Part shown: positions 25,349-33,601 of the stretch, piece after piece
Layout of the letters: every line of letters begins with the position of its first letter
Numbering within the stretch: the stretch's first letter is position 1
NCBI GenBank assembly: GCA_963775395.1
Contig: CAVZIX010000009.1
Location: 1-64,000 of the forward strand
Direction: 5' to 3'
From: JAIBJN01 sp963775395
GTDB taxonomy: Bacteria > Actinomycetota > Thermoleophilia > Gaiellales > Gaiellaceae
DNA length: 64,000 nucleotides
Position numbers and translations under genes: made by a program
The notes under the pieces: model-generated
The model's input: the letters and a program-made list of their open reading frames with translations, nothing else
The model's database searches: none
What the model was told of the DNA's origin: nothing

Positions 25349-26379
25349 CCGCCCGTTATACCCGACGGCAAGCGCTTCAAGACGGCGTCAAGCAACGCGT
25401 CAGGGCCAAAGCGGACAGGGTCGTCGGCGGGGAGCCCGGTCTCCGCCGCGATGGCATCGATCGACTCCCGCGCCTCCTCGTCCGAGAGGCGGCCGGTGTT
25501 CACCGCCACCGCGGCGACGGGTGCCGGACGCACCGGCAGGGCGAGCCGCTCATAGAGGGCAACGAGCTCGGGCAGAGGCGGGATCGGATGGCCGGGAACC
25601 CCTTCGATCTCGACGTCGCCGGCCCGGTGAACCAGCACGAGGGCGTGCGGCGCGGCGCCGTGGTAGAGGCCAAGCGTCACGCCCGAGAACTGCGGGTGCA
25701 GGATCGCGCCCTGGCCCTCGACGAAGAGCAGGTCGCCCCGCTTCGCTCCCTCGAGGACGAGCCGCTCCCCCGCTCCCGCGAGGAAGTCGGAGACGACCGC
25801 GTCGACGGCGATGCCCCAGCCTTCGATCATGATCCCGGTCTGGCCGGTGGGGACGAAGACCGAGCGGATGCTGCGGGCCCGGGCGGCGCGGTCGAGCTCG
25901 ACGGCCACCGTCTTCTTGCCGACGGCGCAGTCCGAGCCGACGGTGAGGACGACCTTCGCGCCGTGGGTGAGGTTCTCGCCGGTCGGGACGCTGAGGTCGG
26001 CGGGCGGCCTGCGGTAGTCGCGCAGCTCGACCCCATGCTGCGCGGCAAGCGCCGAGAGCTCGGGGTCGTCGGCGAGGAACTCGTGCATGCCTGCCTCGAC
26101 GTCGAGACCTGCCGCGATCGCGTCACGCAGGATGCCGCGCCAGACGGGCGGGAGGCGCCCGCCGGCGACCGCGACGCCCACGAGCGCGGTCGTGGGCTCG
26201 TGCGCAAGCGCGTCCGCAACCGTCCCGACGACGGGGACGCCCTCGACGGTCTCCCCCACCCGCTCCGAGTCCAGCACGGCCACGACCGGATCGGATCCGT
26301 ACCGGATGACCCCGTAGGTCGTCTTCCCGTAGTGGTCGTCGCCGGAGTAGCCCTCAGCGAGCGCGAGATACCGCTTCAT
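25345..26379 (-). CDS. DUF1611 protein, DgcN-like (D-glutamate N-acyltransferase candidate)
   Basis: 344 residues. DUF1611 family: an N-terminal Rossmann-like part (LALAEGYSGDDHYGKTTYGVIRYG) and a P-loop NTPase-like domain with the family motif TVGSDCAVGKKTVAVEL. Some members (DgcN) acetylate D-glutamate as the first step of its breakdown, working with the racemase DgcA, and a DgcA-like gene is directly upstream and overlaps by 26 nt. ATG at 26379 fits the family N-terminus; an in-frame start at 26418 would add 13 unrelated residues. The specific activity is inferred from family and neighbourhood. Confidence 0.82.
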   Translation of the reverse strand: MKRYLALAEGYSGDDHYGKTTYGVIRYGSDPVVAVLDSERVGETVEGVPVVGTVADALAHEPTTALVGVAVAGGRLPPVWRGILRDAIAAGLDVEAGMHEFLADDPELSALAAQHGVELRDYRRPPADLSVPTGENLTHGAKVVLTVGSDCAVGKKTVAVELDRAARARSIRSVFVPTGQTGIMIEGWGIAVDAVVSDFLAGAGERLVLEGAKRGDLLFVEGQGAILHPQFSGVTLGLYHGAAPHALVLVHRAGDVEIEGVPGHPIPPLPELVALYERLALPVRPAPVAAVAVNTGRLSDEEARESIDAIAAETGLPADDPVRFGPDALLDAVLKRLPSGITGG

Positions 26380-27379
26380 GGACTCCCAGTCCGGGCTCGT
26401 CGGAGGGCACCTGGACACCGTCGACGAACGCGACTCCCGGCCACGGGTCCTCGGCCAGGAGAAGATTGCCGTCGAGGTCGAGGTGATCGCAGAGGCTGCC
26501 GATCTGTGCGGCTGCGCTGATCCCGAGGCCGGACTCGATCATGCAGCCGAGCATGACGCCCAGCCCGAGCGCCCGAGCCGCGTGGGCCATGCGGACGGCC
26601 TCGCGGATCCCGCCGCTCTTCGCGAGCTTGATGTTCACGCCGTGCGCCCGCTCCGCGCACTCGGCGACGGTCGGGAGCATGTGGACGTCCTCGTCCACGT
26701 AGATGGGCAGTGGCGACTCGCGCTTCAGCGCCGGCCCGCCGGGGTCGCCTGCCGCTAGCGGCTGCTCCACGTACTGAACGCCCAGACCGGCGAGCTCGCG
26801 CACGGCGTCGAGCGCCTCGTCGAGCTCCCAGAACTCGTTCACGTCGACCTGGAGCGGCGCGTCGGTGACGCTCCTGACGGCGCGCACGCGCTCGACGTCG
26901 AGCCCGTCGCGGCCCCCGAGCTTCAGCTTCAGGCGGCGGAAGTCGCCGGCCACGGCTTCCGCGCGGCGCGCCATGTCGTCGGGATCGCCCAGCCAGATCG
27001 TCCACGACGTCGGCGGCCCGCCGCGCTCGAGGCCGAGCAGGCGCCAGACGGGCTGGCCGACGAGCTTGCCGCAGAGGTCGTGCAGCGCCCCGTCGAGCCC
27101 TGCCTTGGCGGCATGCTCCCCAGGGACCTCGGCCAGGCGGGTCCCGATCGCTTCGAGTGCGAAAGGGTCCTCGCCGAGGAGCGGGCCAGACTCGTCGAGG
27201 AAGGCCTCGGCACCCTCGACCGTCTCGCCGTAGTGGTCCTGGGGCTGGGCCTCGCCGAAGCCGGTGACACCCTCGTGCTCGAGCTCGATCCAGAGCACCT
27301 CCTCCTCGACGCTCGTCGAGCGGGAGATGGTGAAGGGCTGCGCGAGCTGAAGCGTGGCGCGGCGATGGCTGATCCTCAC
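26354..27379 (-). CDS. Enolase-superfamily epimerase/racemase, DgcA or dipeptide-epimerase type
   Basis: 341 residues. N-terminal capping domain plus TIM barrel. Catalytic KxK (RLKLKLGG), metal ligands Asp (QVDVNEFW), Glu (VEQPL) and Asp (VDEDVH), and the second catalytic Lys in NIKLAKSGG. This is the Ala-Glu dipeptide epimerase branch of the muconate-lactonizing group. Next to a DUF1611 gene the more specific guess is N-acetyl-D-glutamate racemase (DgcA). First gene of a five-gene run with DgcN, two M29 aminopeptidases and a phosphoesterase. Confidence 0.87.
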   Translation of the reverse strand: MRISHRRATLQLAQPFTISRSTSVEEEVLWIELEHEGVTGFGEAQPQDHYGETVEGAEAFLDESGPLLGEDPFALEAIGTRLAEVPGEHAAKAGLDGALHDLCGKLVGQPVWRLLGLERGGPPTSWTIWLGDPDDMARRAEAVAGDFRRLKLKLGGRDGLDVERVRAVRSVTDAPLQVDVNEFWELDEALDAVRELAGLGVQYVEQPLAAGDPGGPALKRESPLPIYVDEDVHMLPTVAECAERAHGVNIKLAKSGGIREAVRMAHAARALGLGVMLGCMIESGLGISAAAQIGSLCDHLDLDGNLLLAEDPWPGVAFVDGVQVPSDEPGLGVHEAVSRAR

Positions 27380-27385
27380 CCCGGG

Positions 27386-27391
27386 TACACT
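27386..27391 (+). promoter_or_regulatory. -10 element of the tRNA-Arg gene
   Basis: TACACT ends 11 nt before the first base of the tRNA. No clear -35 is visible at the usual distance. Confidence 0.4.
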
Positions 27392-27402
27392 AAGCCTCGC
27401 CC

Positions 27403-27475
27403 GCGCCTGTAGCTCAGGGGATAGAGCGCGCGCCTCCGGAGCGCGAGGTCGTAGGTTCGATTCCTACCAGGCGCA
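27403..27475 (+). tRNA. tRNA-Arg (anticodon CCG)
   Basis: Full cloverleaf: acceptor GCGCCTG/CAGGCGC, D arm GCTC...GAGC, anticodon stem CGCGC/GCGCG with loop CTCCGGA (anticodon CCG, reads CGG), T arm GTAGG-TTCGATT-CCTAC, discriminator A. CCA is not encoded. Confidence 0.96.
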
Positions 27476-27499
27476 CTCACCCGGCGATCGAGCGGGCAG

Positions 27500-29626
27500 C
27501 TAGGCGGCGACGTTGCGGGCCGGGATCTCGGCCTGGAGCGGCAGTTCGACGCGGAAAGTCGTCCCTTCGCCCACGTGGCTCTCGAACTCGATGCGGCCGC
27601 CGTGCCGCTCTGCAATCGCCTTCGCGATCACGAGGCCGAGCCCCGTGCCTTCGATCGACCGCCTGTGCGCGACGCTCGTGCGGAAAAAGCGCTCGAAGAG
27701 CTGGCCCTGCTCGTCTGCGGGAATGCCCATGCCGGTGTCCTCGACCTCGACGACGCCGACCCCCTCACTCAGGCTGGTTCGAACCGTCACGGTGCCGCCG
27801 TCGGGCGTGAACTTGACGCCGTTCGAGAGCAGGTTGTTCAGGAGCTGCGAGAGCCGCAGCGTGTCGGCGCGGAGCGTGAGCGGCTCGGTGTCGAGCACCA
27901 GCTGAACGCCGCGGCTCTCCGCGTACGGCGTCACGCCCTGGGCGCAGTCGGCCACGAGAGCGGCCACGTCGACGTCCTCGTAGTTGAGCTCGAGCGTGTG
28001 CGACTCGATCCGAGCCGTCAGGAGCAGGTCGTCGACGAGCCGCGTGAGCCTCTTGGCGTTGCGCTCGATGACGGAGACGAACTCGGACTGCTCGGTACCG
28101 AGCTGGCCGAAGTCGCCCGCGTTGAGCGCCTCGGCATAGCCGAGGATCGACGTGAGGGGCGTACGAAGCTCGTGGGAGACACTGGCCAGGAACTCGTCTT
28201 TCAACCGCTCGACCTCGCGGTCGCTCGTGGTCTCTCGGAAGACGAACAGGCGGCCCGTCTGGAGATCATGGTCGGCGAGCACCGGGACGCTGTAGGCGAG
28301 GAACGCGCGGCCGGTGTCGAGGACGAACTCGGTCGCCCCGCGTTCGAGGGGGCGCCGCTGCAGCGTCTGGATGGCTTCGACCACGGATTGCGGCTCCGTG
28401 GTGCTCGCCGCGAGCTCGAGGAGGCGCGACCAGACCGATCCCCGGGTCGGGAGCCCGAGCGCATGCCACACCTCCTCCATCGCCGTGTTGACGTAGCGAA
28501 CCTGCCCGTCGAGGTCGCTCAGGCAGATGCCCTCGGTCGTCGCGCCGAGGACGGCGTTGAGCTCTGCGAAGCGCTGCGCGAGCGCCCGTTCGGCGCGGTC
28601 GCGCTCGAGCGCGCGGCCGAGCTGCGCTCCGACCGCTCCCATGGCGTCTACGACGCGCTCGTCGTGCGTGAGGGCCTCGTCGGCGAAGAAGCGGAAGAGG
28701 GCGACGACCTCCCGCCGGACTAGCACCGGCAGGACGACCGCCGTCCTGAACCCGGCCTCCAGTGCCGCTGCCCGCCGTTCGGGATCTTCGTTGCCGTCCA
28801 GATCGTCGAACCATGCGTACTTTCCGGTCTCGAGGACGCGGGCGATCAGCTCCTTGGCCGGCGGGCGTCCGGCCGCTTCGACCGCCCGGCGAAAGTCGTG
28901 GTGGGCGCCTGGCTCGTCCGTGTACCAGAGCGAGGCTGCGCCGGGGTGCTCGCCGTCGAGCCGAACGGCCTGACCGGCGCGCCAGCCCATTCGGCCGCAG
29001 ACGAGCTCCAGACAGGCTGCGACGGCCTGGTCCGCGCCGGGCGCCTCGTTGGCCGCGTCGGCGGTCTCGTGCAGAAGCTCCGCGAGCCGCATTTCCTGCT
29101 GGAGCATGGCCTGTGCCCGCCGCTGCTCGAGCAGCGCGACGGTCTGCCGAGCGAGAGCCTCGAGCGCGCTCCGCTGCTCGTCGGTGAGGTCGCGAGGGAT
29201 CCGGTCGAGGACGCAGAGCGCGCCGAGCGCATGGCCGTCTGCGGTGACGAGCTGCTTGCCGGCGTAGAAGCGAATCGAAGGATCCGAGACGACGAGCGGG
29301 TTGTCGGCAAAGCGCTTGTCCGCGGCGGCGTCAGGAACGACGAAGAGCTCATCCTCGAGGATCGCGTGCCCGCAGAAAGAGATGTCTCGGTCCGACTCTC
29401 GCTCGTCCACGCCGACGGTCGACTTGAACCACTGGCGCTCGGAGTCGACCAGGCTGATCAGCGAGATCGGCGTGCCGCAGATCTGCGCGGCGAGCACGGT
29501 CAGGTCGTCGAAGGCCTGCTCCGTCTCGGTGTCGAGGATTTCATAGCGGCGGAGCGCTTCGAGACGGGCAAGCTCGTTCGCAGGGGTTTCGGGGCGCATA
29601 GGGCTCGCGTCTCCTATCGGCAGCAC
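27500..29626 (-). CDS. GAF-GAF-PAS sensor histidine kinase
   Basis: 708 residues, no membrane segment, so a cytoplasmic sensor. Order: GAF 1 (about 30-165, ending LGALCVLDRIPRDLT), GAF 2 (about 190-345), PAS (about 355-470, LGATTEGICLSDLDGQVRYVN), HisKA with phospho-acceptor His485 in SVSHELRTPL, then HATPase_c with N box NNLLSNGVKFTPDGG, G1 VEDTGMGIP and G2 EGTGLGLVIAKAI. No response regulator is adjacent, so its partner is elsewhere. ATG codons at residues 1 and 10 are both possible starts. Confidence 0.93.
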   Translation of the reverse strand: MLPIGDASPMRPETPANELARLEALRRYEILDTETEQAFDDLTVLAAQICGTPISLISLVDSERQWFKSTVGVDERESDRDISFCGHAILEDELFVVPDAAADKRFADNPLVVSDPSIRFYAGKQLVTADGHALGALCVLDRIPRDLTDEQRSALEALARQTVALLEQRRAQAMLQQEMRLAELLHETADAANEAPGADQAVAACLELVCGRMGWRAGQAVRLDGEHPGAASLWYTDEPGAHHDFRRAVEAAGRPPAKELIARVLETGKYAWFDDLDGNEDPERRAAALEAGFRTAVVLPVLVRREVVALFRFFADEALTHDERVVDAMGAVGAQLGRALERDRAERALAQRFAELNAVLGATTEGICLSDLDGQVRYVNTAMEEVWHALGLPTRGSVWSRLLELAASTTEPQSVVEAIQTLQRRPLERGATEFVLDTGRAFLAYSVPVLADHDLQTGRLFVFRETTSDREVERLKDEFLASVSHELRTPLTSILGYAEALNAGDFGQLGTEQSEFVSVIERNAKRLTRLVDDLLLTARIESHTLELNYEDVDVAALVADCAQGVTPYAESRGVQLVLDTEPLTLRADTLRLSQLLNNLLSNGVKFTPDGGTVTVRTSLSEGVGVVEVEDTGMGIPADEQGQLFERFFRTSVAHRRSIEGTGLGLVIAKAIAERHGGRIEFESHVGEGTTFRVELPLQAEIPARNVAA

Positions 29627-29659
29627 CCTTGCGTCCTTTGAGCGGTGAGCCGGCGGCGT

Positions 29660-30628
29660 CTAGAGCCAGCCGCGCCGTCGGAAGTTCCAGTACAGGCTGA
29701 TGCAGGCGGCCGCGATCAGGAGCAAGGCGAAGAGGTAGCCGTACCGCCATCCGAGCTCGGGCATGTGCTCGAAGTTCATGCCGTAGATCCCCGCGATCGC
29801 CGTCGGGACCGCAACGATTGCCGCCCAGGCCGAGATCCGGCGCACGTCCTCGTTCTGGCGGACGCTGGCCTGCGTCAGGTTGGCAGTGAGCACGCTGGTG
29901 AGCAGGTCGCGGAACCCCTCGACCTGGTCGACCACGCGCATCAGGTGGTCGTGGACGTCGCGGAAGTACGGGCGCACGACGGGCGGGACGAGCTCGTAGC
30001 GGCCCCGAGCGAGATCGTCGAGCGGGTCGAGGAGCGGAGTGACGGCGTCGTGGAGCTCCAGCACCTCGCGCTTGAGGTTGTAGATGCGCTCGGCCGGGTT
30101 GCTGCGCGACGCGGAGAACACGTCGCCCTCCAGGTGGCGGATCGCCTGGTCGAGCCCGTCGACGACCGGGACGTAGTCATCGACGACGCGGTCGACGATC
30201 GCGTACAGGACCGCTCCGGGGCCGGCTCGGAGGAGATCCGGGCGCGCCTCTGTCTGCAAGCGGACCTCGTGCAGCGACGTCTGGCCGTGCCGGACGGTGA
30301 TCACGAAGTGTGCGCCGACAAACACGAGGATCTCGCCGAACTTGACGACGTCGTCGCCCTCGGCGAGCCGTGCCGTCTTGAGGACGACGAAGAGCGAGTC
30401 GCCGTAGACCTCGAGCTTCGGGCGCTGGTGGGCCTTGACGGCATCCTCAACCGCCAGCTCGTGCAGTTCGAACTCGCGTCGGGCCGACTCGAACTCTGGC
30501 ACGGTCGGGTTCAGGAGGCCGATCCACGCGAAGGTACCGTTTTGACGCGCCGCCTCGTAGGCGTCCTCGATGGCGAGCTCGCCGGAAAGACGGCGGCCAT
30601 CCTCGTAGACAGCGCAGTCGACGATCAC
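29660..30628 (-). CDS. CorA-type divalent cation transporter
   Basis: 322 residues. Long cytoplasmic alpha/beta domain, then two C-terminal membrane helices joined by the signature GMNFEHMPELG (GMN selectivity filter). Pentameric Mg2+/Co2+ channel or exporter family. It faces away from a second CorA gene across 95 bp. Confidence 0.93.
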   Translation of the reverse strand: MIVDCAVYEDGRRLSGELAIEDAYEAARQNGTFAWIGLLNPTVPEFESARREFELHELAVEDAVKAHQRPKLEVYGDSLFVVLKTARLAEGDDVVKFGEILVFVGAHFVITVRHGQTSLHEVRLQTEARPDLLRAGPGAVLYAIVDRVVDDYVPVVDGLDQAIRHLEGDVFSASRSNPAERIYNLKREVLELHDAVTPLLDPLDDLARGRYELVPPVVRPYFRDVHDHLMRVVDQVEGFRDLLTSVLTANLTQASVRQNEDVRRISAWAAIVAVPTAIAGIYGMNFEHMPELGWRYGYLFALLLIAAACISLYWNFRRRGWL

Positions 30629-30672
30629 CTGCGGATTATCCGCTAGGGACGGTCGCCGCGAGGGTTTGGGAG

Positions 30673-30678
30673 TAGAAT
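30673..30678 (+). promoter_or_regulatory. Candidate -10 element for the second CorA gene
   Basis: TAGAAT in the 95-bp region between the two divergent CorA genes, 46 nt before the ATG. The -35 region is weak. Confidence 0.35.
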
Positions 30679-30723
30679 CGCGTACTCAGGAGATGCACCA
30701 AGTGGACGACCCCTTCAGTACCT

Positions 30724-31714
30724 ATGGCACGGCCAACGCTTCCACGCCTGCGACGTGGGCGCGCCCCCTCGGCGGGCGTCGTCGAAGAGCGGACCGAGCC
30801 CCGCATCTCCGAGCTCGCCGCTGACGGCCTGACCTGGGTTCACGCGGACCGCCCCGGCGCCCTCGAGGTCAGCTACCTGGCCGACCGCTTCGGCTTCCAC
30901 GAGCTCGACATCGAGGACGTGCTCTCGAAGCGGCAGCGGCCGAAGATCGACGAGTACCCGGACTACATCTTCGTCGTCCTCCACTTCCCGTTCTACGACA
31001 AGACGGTGCGGCGGCTGAACGCGGCCGAGCTGGACGTCTTCCTGGGCCCGGACTTCGTCATCACGCTTCCGAACGTCGAGCTGCTTCCGGTCACGTACCT
31101 CTTCCGGCGCTGCGAGGACGACGAGGAGCTGCGCGAGGATCTCTTCTCGAAGGGCTCCGGCTACCTGCTCTACCACGTCCTCGACGACCTCTTCGACTAC
31201 TGCTTCCCGATCCTGGACAAGATCGGGGCGAAGCTCGACTCGATCGAGCCGGCCATCTTCGAAGAGCGCTCCGAAGACGTCGTCCGCGACATCTCGAACG
31301 CCAGGCAGGAGCTGATCGCCTACCGGAAGATCATCAAGCCCGAGCGGGCGACCCTCCGGCTGCTCGAGCGCTCGAGCCAGCGCTTCCTGCTCCGAGGAGC
31401 TCGAGGTCTACTACGACGACATCGTCGACGCCGCCGAGCGGATCTGGGACCTCCTGGACAACTACAAGGAGGTGATCGACGGCCTCGAGTCGACGAACGA
31501 GGCGTTCATCTCCCACAAGCAGCAGTACCGCCTGCAGCTGCTCACGGTCGTCACCGTCATCCTGCTCCCGCTCACGCTGCTCGCGAGCATCTTCGGGATG
31601 AACGTGAGGGTTCCGGGGGAGGGCGACATCACCGCCTTCTGGATCATCCTCGGGATCCTGCTCGGGCTGGGTGCCGGGCTTCTCGCCCTGTTCCGCTGGC
31701 GGCGCTGGTTGTGA
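30724..31714 (+). pseudogene. Second CorA-type transporter, frameshifted near 31390
   Basis: From the ATG the frame encodes a good CorA cytoplasmic domain up to RSSQRFL (about base 31389). The protein then continues one base later as EELEVYYDDIVDAAERIWDLL, with both membrane helices and the GMN motif (IFGMNVRVPGEGD) ending at 31714. Removing one base, for instance the T at 31391 (giving FLPEELEVYY), restores a single 329-residue protein; 990 nt is an exact multiple of three. Real decay and assembly error cannot be told apart from one sequence. Confidence 0.85.
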
Positions 31715-31721
31715 CGCGGTC

Positions 31722-32198
31722 GTGAAGCAGCTCTGGGCGCCCTGGCGCCTCGAGTACATCCAGAGCGCCGACGAGCAGGAGGGCTGCGTCTTCTGCCGCG
31801 CACAGGAGCTCGGCGACGAGGAAGGGCTGGTCGTCCACCGTGGCGAGCGGGCGTTCGTCGTCCTCAACAAGTACCCCTACGCCTCCGGGCACCTGATGGT
31901 CGCCCCCGCGCGACACGTGGGCGCTCTCGGGGAGCTCGAGGAGGACGAGGCGCTCGAGATTCATCGCCTCGCCGCGACGGCCGTCGACCTCCTCACGAGC
32001 TCGATGGGCGCGCACGGGTTCAACCTCGGCTGGAACCTGGGCCGCGTCGCAGGCGCCGGTGTCGTCGACCACGTCCACCAGCACGTCGTCCCGCGCTGGG
32101 CGGGCGACACGAACTTCATGCCGGTGCTCGCGGACGTGAAGGTCATGCCCGAGGCGCTCGAGGCGACCCGGCGTAAACTCGCCGAGGCATGGCCCTAG
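31722..32198 (+). CDS. HIT family hydrolase/phosphorylase, Ap4A-phosphorylase type
   Basis: 158 residues. The histidine triad HVHQHVVPRW is complete, and the N-terminal KQLWAPWRLEYI and GCVFCRAQ are typical of the actinobacterial branch that includes the mycobacterial Ap4A phosphorylase. The GTG at 31722 lies 7 nt after the CorA stop and is favoured by homology; a start at 31671 would lie inside corA. It overlaps the next gene by 10 nt. Confidence 0.92.
   Translation: MKQLWAPWRLEYIQSADEQEGCVFCRAQELGDEEGLVVHRGERAFVVLNKYPYASGHLMVAPARHVGALGELEEDEALEIHRLAATAVDLLTSSMGAHGFNLGWNLGRVAGAGVVDHVHQHVVPRWAGDTNFMPVLADVKVMPEALEATRRKLAEAWP
32174..32179 (+). promoter_or_regulatory. Candidate internal -10 element before the phosphomannomutase gene
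   Basis: TAAACT, 9 nt before the ATG at 32189 and within the HIT gene. It could give a near-leaderless mRNA. No convincing -35. Confidence 0.3.
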
Positions 32199-33538
32199 AC
32201 CCCAAGGTCTTCAAGGCTTACGACGTGCGGGGGCTCTACCCGTCCGAGCTGGACGAGGAGGGCGCGCGCGCGATCGGCAGGGCCTACGTCGAGCATTTCG
32301 AGCCGAAGGAGATCGCGGTCGGGCGCGACATGCGGCTCTCCTCCCCCACCATGCACGAGGCCTTCGTGCGCGGAGCCTCCGAGGCCGGCGCCGACGTCGT
32401 GGACATCGGGATGGTCGGGACCGAGATGCTCTACCACGCCGTCGGCGAGCTCGGCCTCGACGGCGGGGCGACGATCACCGCGTCCCACAACCCCAAGGAC
32501 TACACCGGCGCCAAGATCGTCCGCCGCGGCGCCCTGCCAGTCGGCGGCGACTCCGGCCTGCTCGACATCCGCGACCGCGCCCTGTCCTTCGAGGACACGT
32601 CAGGGGGTCAGACCCCAGGGCGTGTCGAGAAGCGCGACGTCTATCCGGGCTTCGTCGACAAGGTCATGTCCTTCATCGACCCGGCCGCGGTGAAGCCGCT
32701 GCGCGTGGTCATCGACGGCGCCAACGGGATGGCCGGCTCGATGCTGCCGCCGATCCTCGAGCGCCTCCCCGTCGACGCCGTGCGCCACTTCTTCGAGCCC
32801 GACGGCTCGTTCCCCGACCACGAGCCGAACCCGCTGCTCGAGGAGAACCGGCGCTTCATCGTCGCGGAGGTCACGAAGGAGCGCGCCGACCTCGGCATCG
32901 CCTTCGACGGCGACGCCGACCGCTGCTTCTTCGTCGACGACACGGGCGAGTTCGTCCCGGGAGACTTCGTGACGGCGCTCCTCGCAGAGTCCATGCTGGA
33001 GAAGGAGCCCGGCGGGACGATCATCTACGACGTGCGCGCGAGCTGGGCGGTGCGGGACACGGTCGAGCGCCTGGGCGGCAAGGCGCTGCCGAACCGCGTC
33101 GGCCACGCCTTCATCAAGCAGCGGATGCGCGAGATCGACGCCGTCTTCGCCGGCGAGGTCTCCGGCCACTACTACTTCCGCGACTTCTACCAGGCGGACT
33201 CGGGGACGATCCCGGCGCTGCTGGTGCTCGAGCTCGTCTCGAAGGCAGGCGTGAAGCTCTCTGAGCTCCTGCGCCCCTTCCGCGAGCGCTACTTCCTCAC
33301 GGGCGAGATCAACACCGTCGTGGACGACGTCGCGCTCGCGCTCCAGAAGGTGAAGGAGCACTTCGCGGACCAGGGCGAGATCTCGCACCTCGACGGCATC
33401 TCCGTCACCGCCTCCGACTGGCACATGAACGTGCGCCCGTCGAACACGGAGGCGCTCCTACGGCTCAATCTCGAGGCCCTCGACCCGCAGCTCATGGAGC
33501 GCAAGCGGGACGAGGCCCTCGCCGTCATCTCCCGGTAG
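32189..33538 (+). CDS. manB: Phosphomannomutase/phosphoglucomutase
   Basis: 449 residues, alpha-D-phosphohexomutase family. Catalytic phosphoserine loop ITASHNPKDYTG, Mg2+ loop FDGDADRC, sugar-specificity loop GEVSGHYYFRD (the EVSGH form of PMM/PGM) and phosphate-binding RPSNTEALLR. Supplies mannose-1-P or glucose-1-P for cell-envelope sugars. Between domains 1 and 2 the linker DTSGGQTPGRV is encoded by a copy of a palindromic repeat. It is followed by a strong hairpin terminator. Confidence 0.94.
   Translation: MALDPKVFKAYDVRGLYPSELDEEGARAIGRAYVEHFEPKEIAVGRDMRLSSPTMHEAFVRGASEAGADVVDIGMVGTEMLYHAVGELGLDGGATITASHNPKDYTGAKIVRRGALPVGGDSGLLDIRDRALSFEDTSGGQTPGRVEKRDVYPGFVDKVMSFIDPAAVKPLRVVIDGANGMAGSMLPPILERLPVDAVRHFFEPDGSFPDHEPNPLLEENRRFIVAEVTKERADLGIAFDGDADRCFFVDDTGEFVPGDFVTALLAESMLEKEPGGTIIYDVRASWAVRDTVERLGGKALPNRVGHAFIKQRMREIDAVFAGEVSGHYYFRDFYQADSGTIPALLVLELVSKAGVKLSELLRPFRERYFLTGEINTVVDDVALALQKVKEHFADQGEISHLDGISVTASDWHMNVRPSNTEALLRLNLEALDPQLMERKRDEALAVISR
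32593..32626 (+). repeat. REP-like palindromic repeat, copy C (inside the phosphomannomutase gene)
   Basis: 34 bp with outer arms GGACACG / CGTGTC and inner palindrome GGGGTCAGACCCC. It encodes DTSGGQTPGRV in frame; copy B in carB encodes DTSRCQAPGHV at the same register. Confidence 0.75.
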
Positions 33539-33551
33539 GGGCCGAGAACGG

Positions 33552-33579
33552 CGAGGGCGGGGCCGAAGCCCCGCCCTCG
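33552..33579. terminator. Hairpin terminator between convergent genes
   Basis: Perfect 12-bp stem CGAGGGCGGGGC / GCCCCGCCCTCG with loop CGAA, 14 nt after the phosphomannomutase stop and 23 nt before the end of the convergent peptidase gene. No T-run on either side, but the strength and place suggest it serves both. Confidence 0.75.
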
Positions 33580-33601
33580 TGGAACTCGCTGAACGCGCCG
33601 G

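Noticed and set aside
30693..30723. An earlier start for the second CorA gene (ATG 30693 or GTG 30702 next to AGGAG)
   Set aside because: Both are in another frame from the CorA domain and would need a further frameshift; kept as ATG 30724, although its ribosome-binding site is poor.
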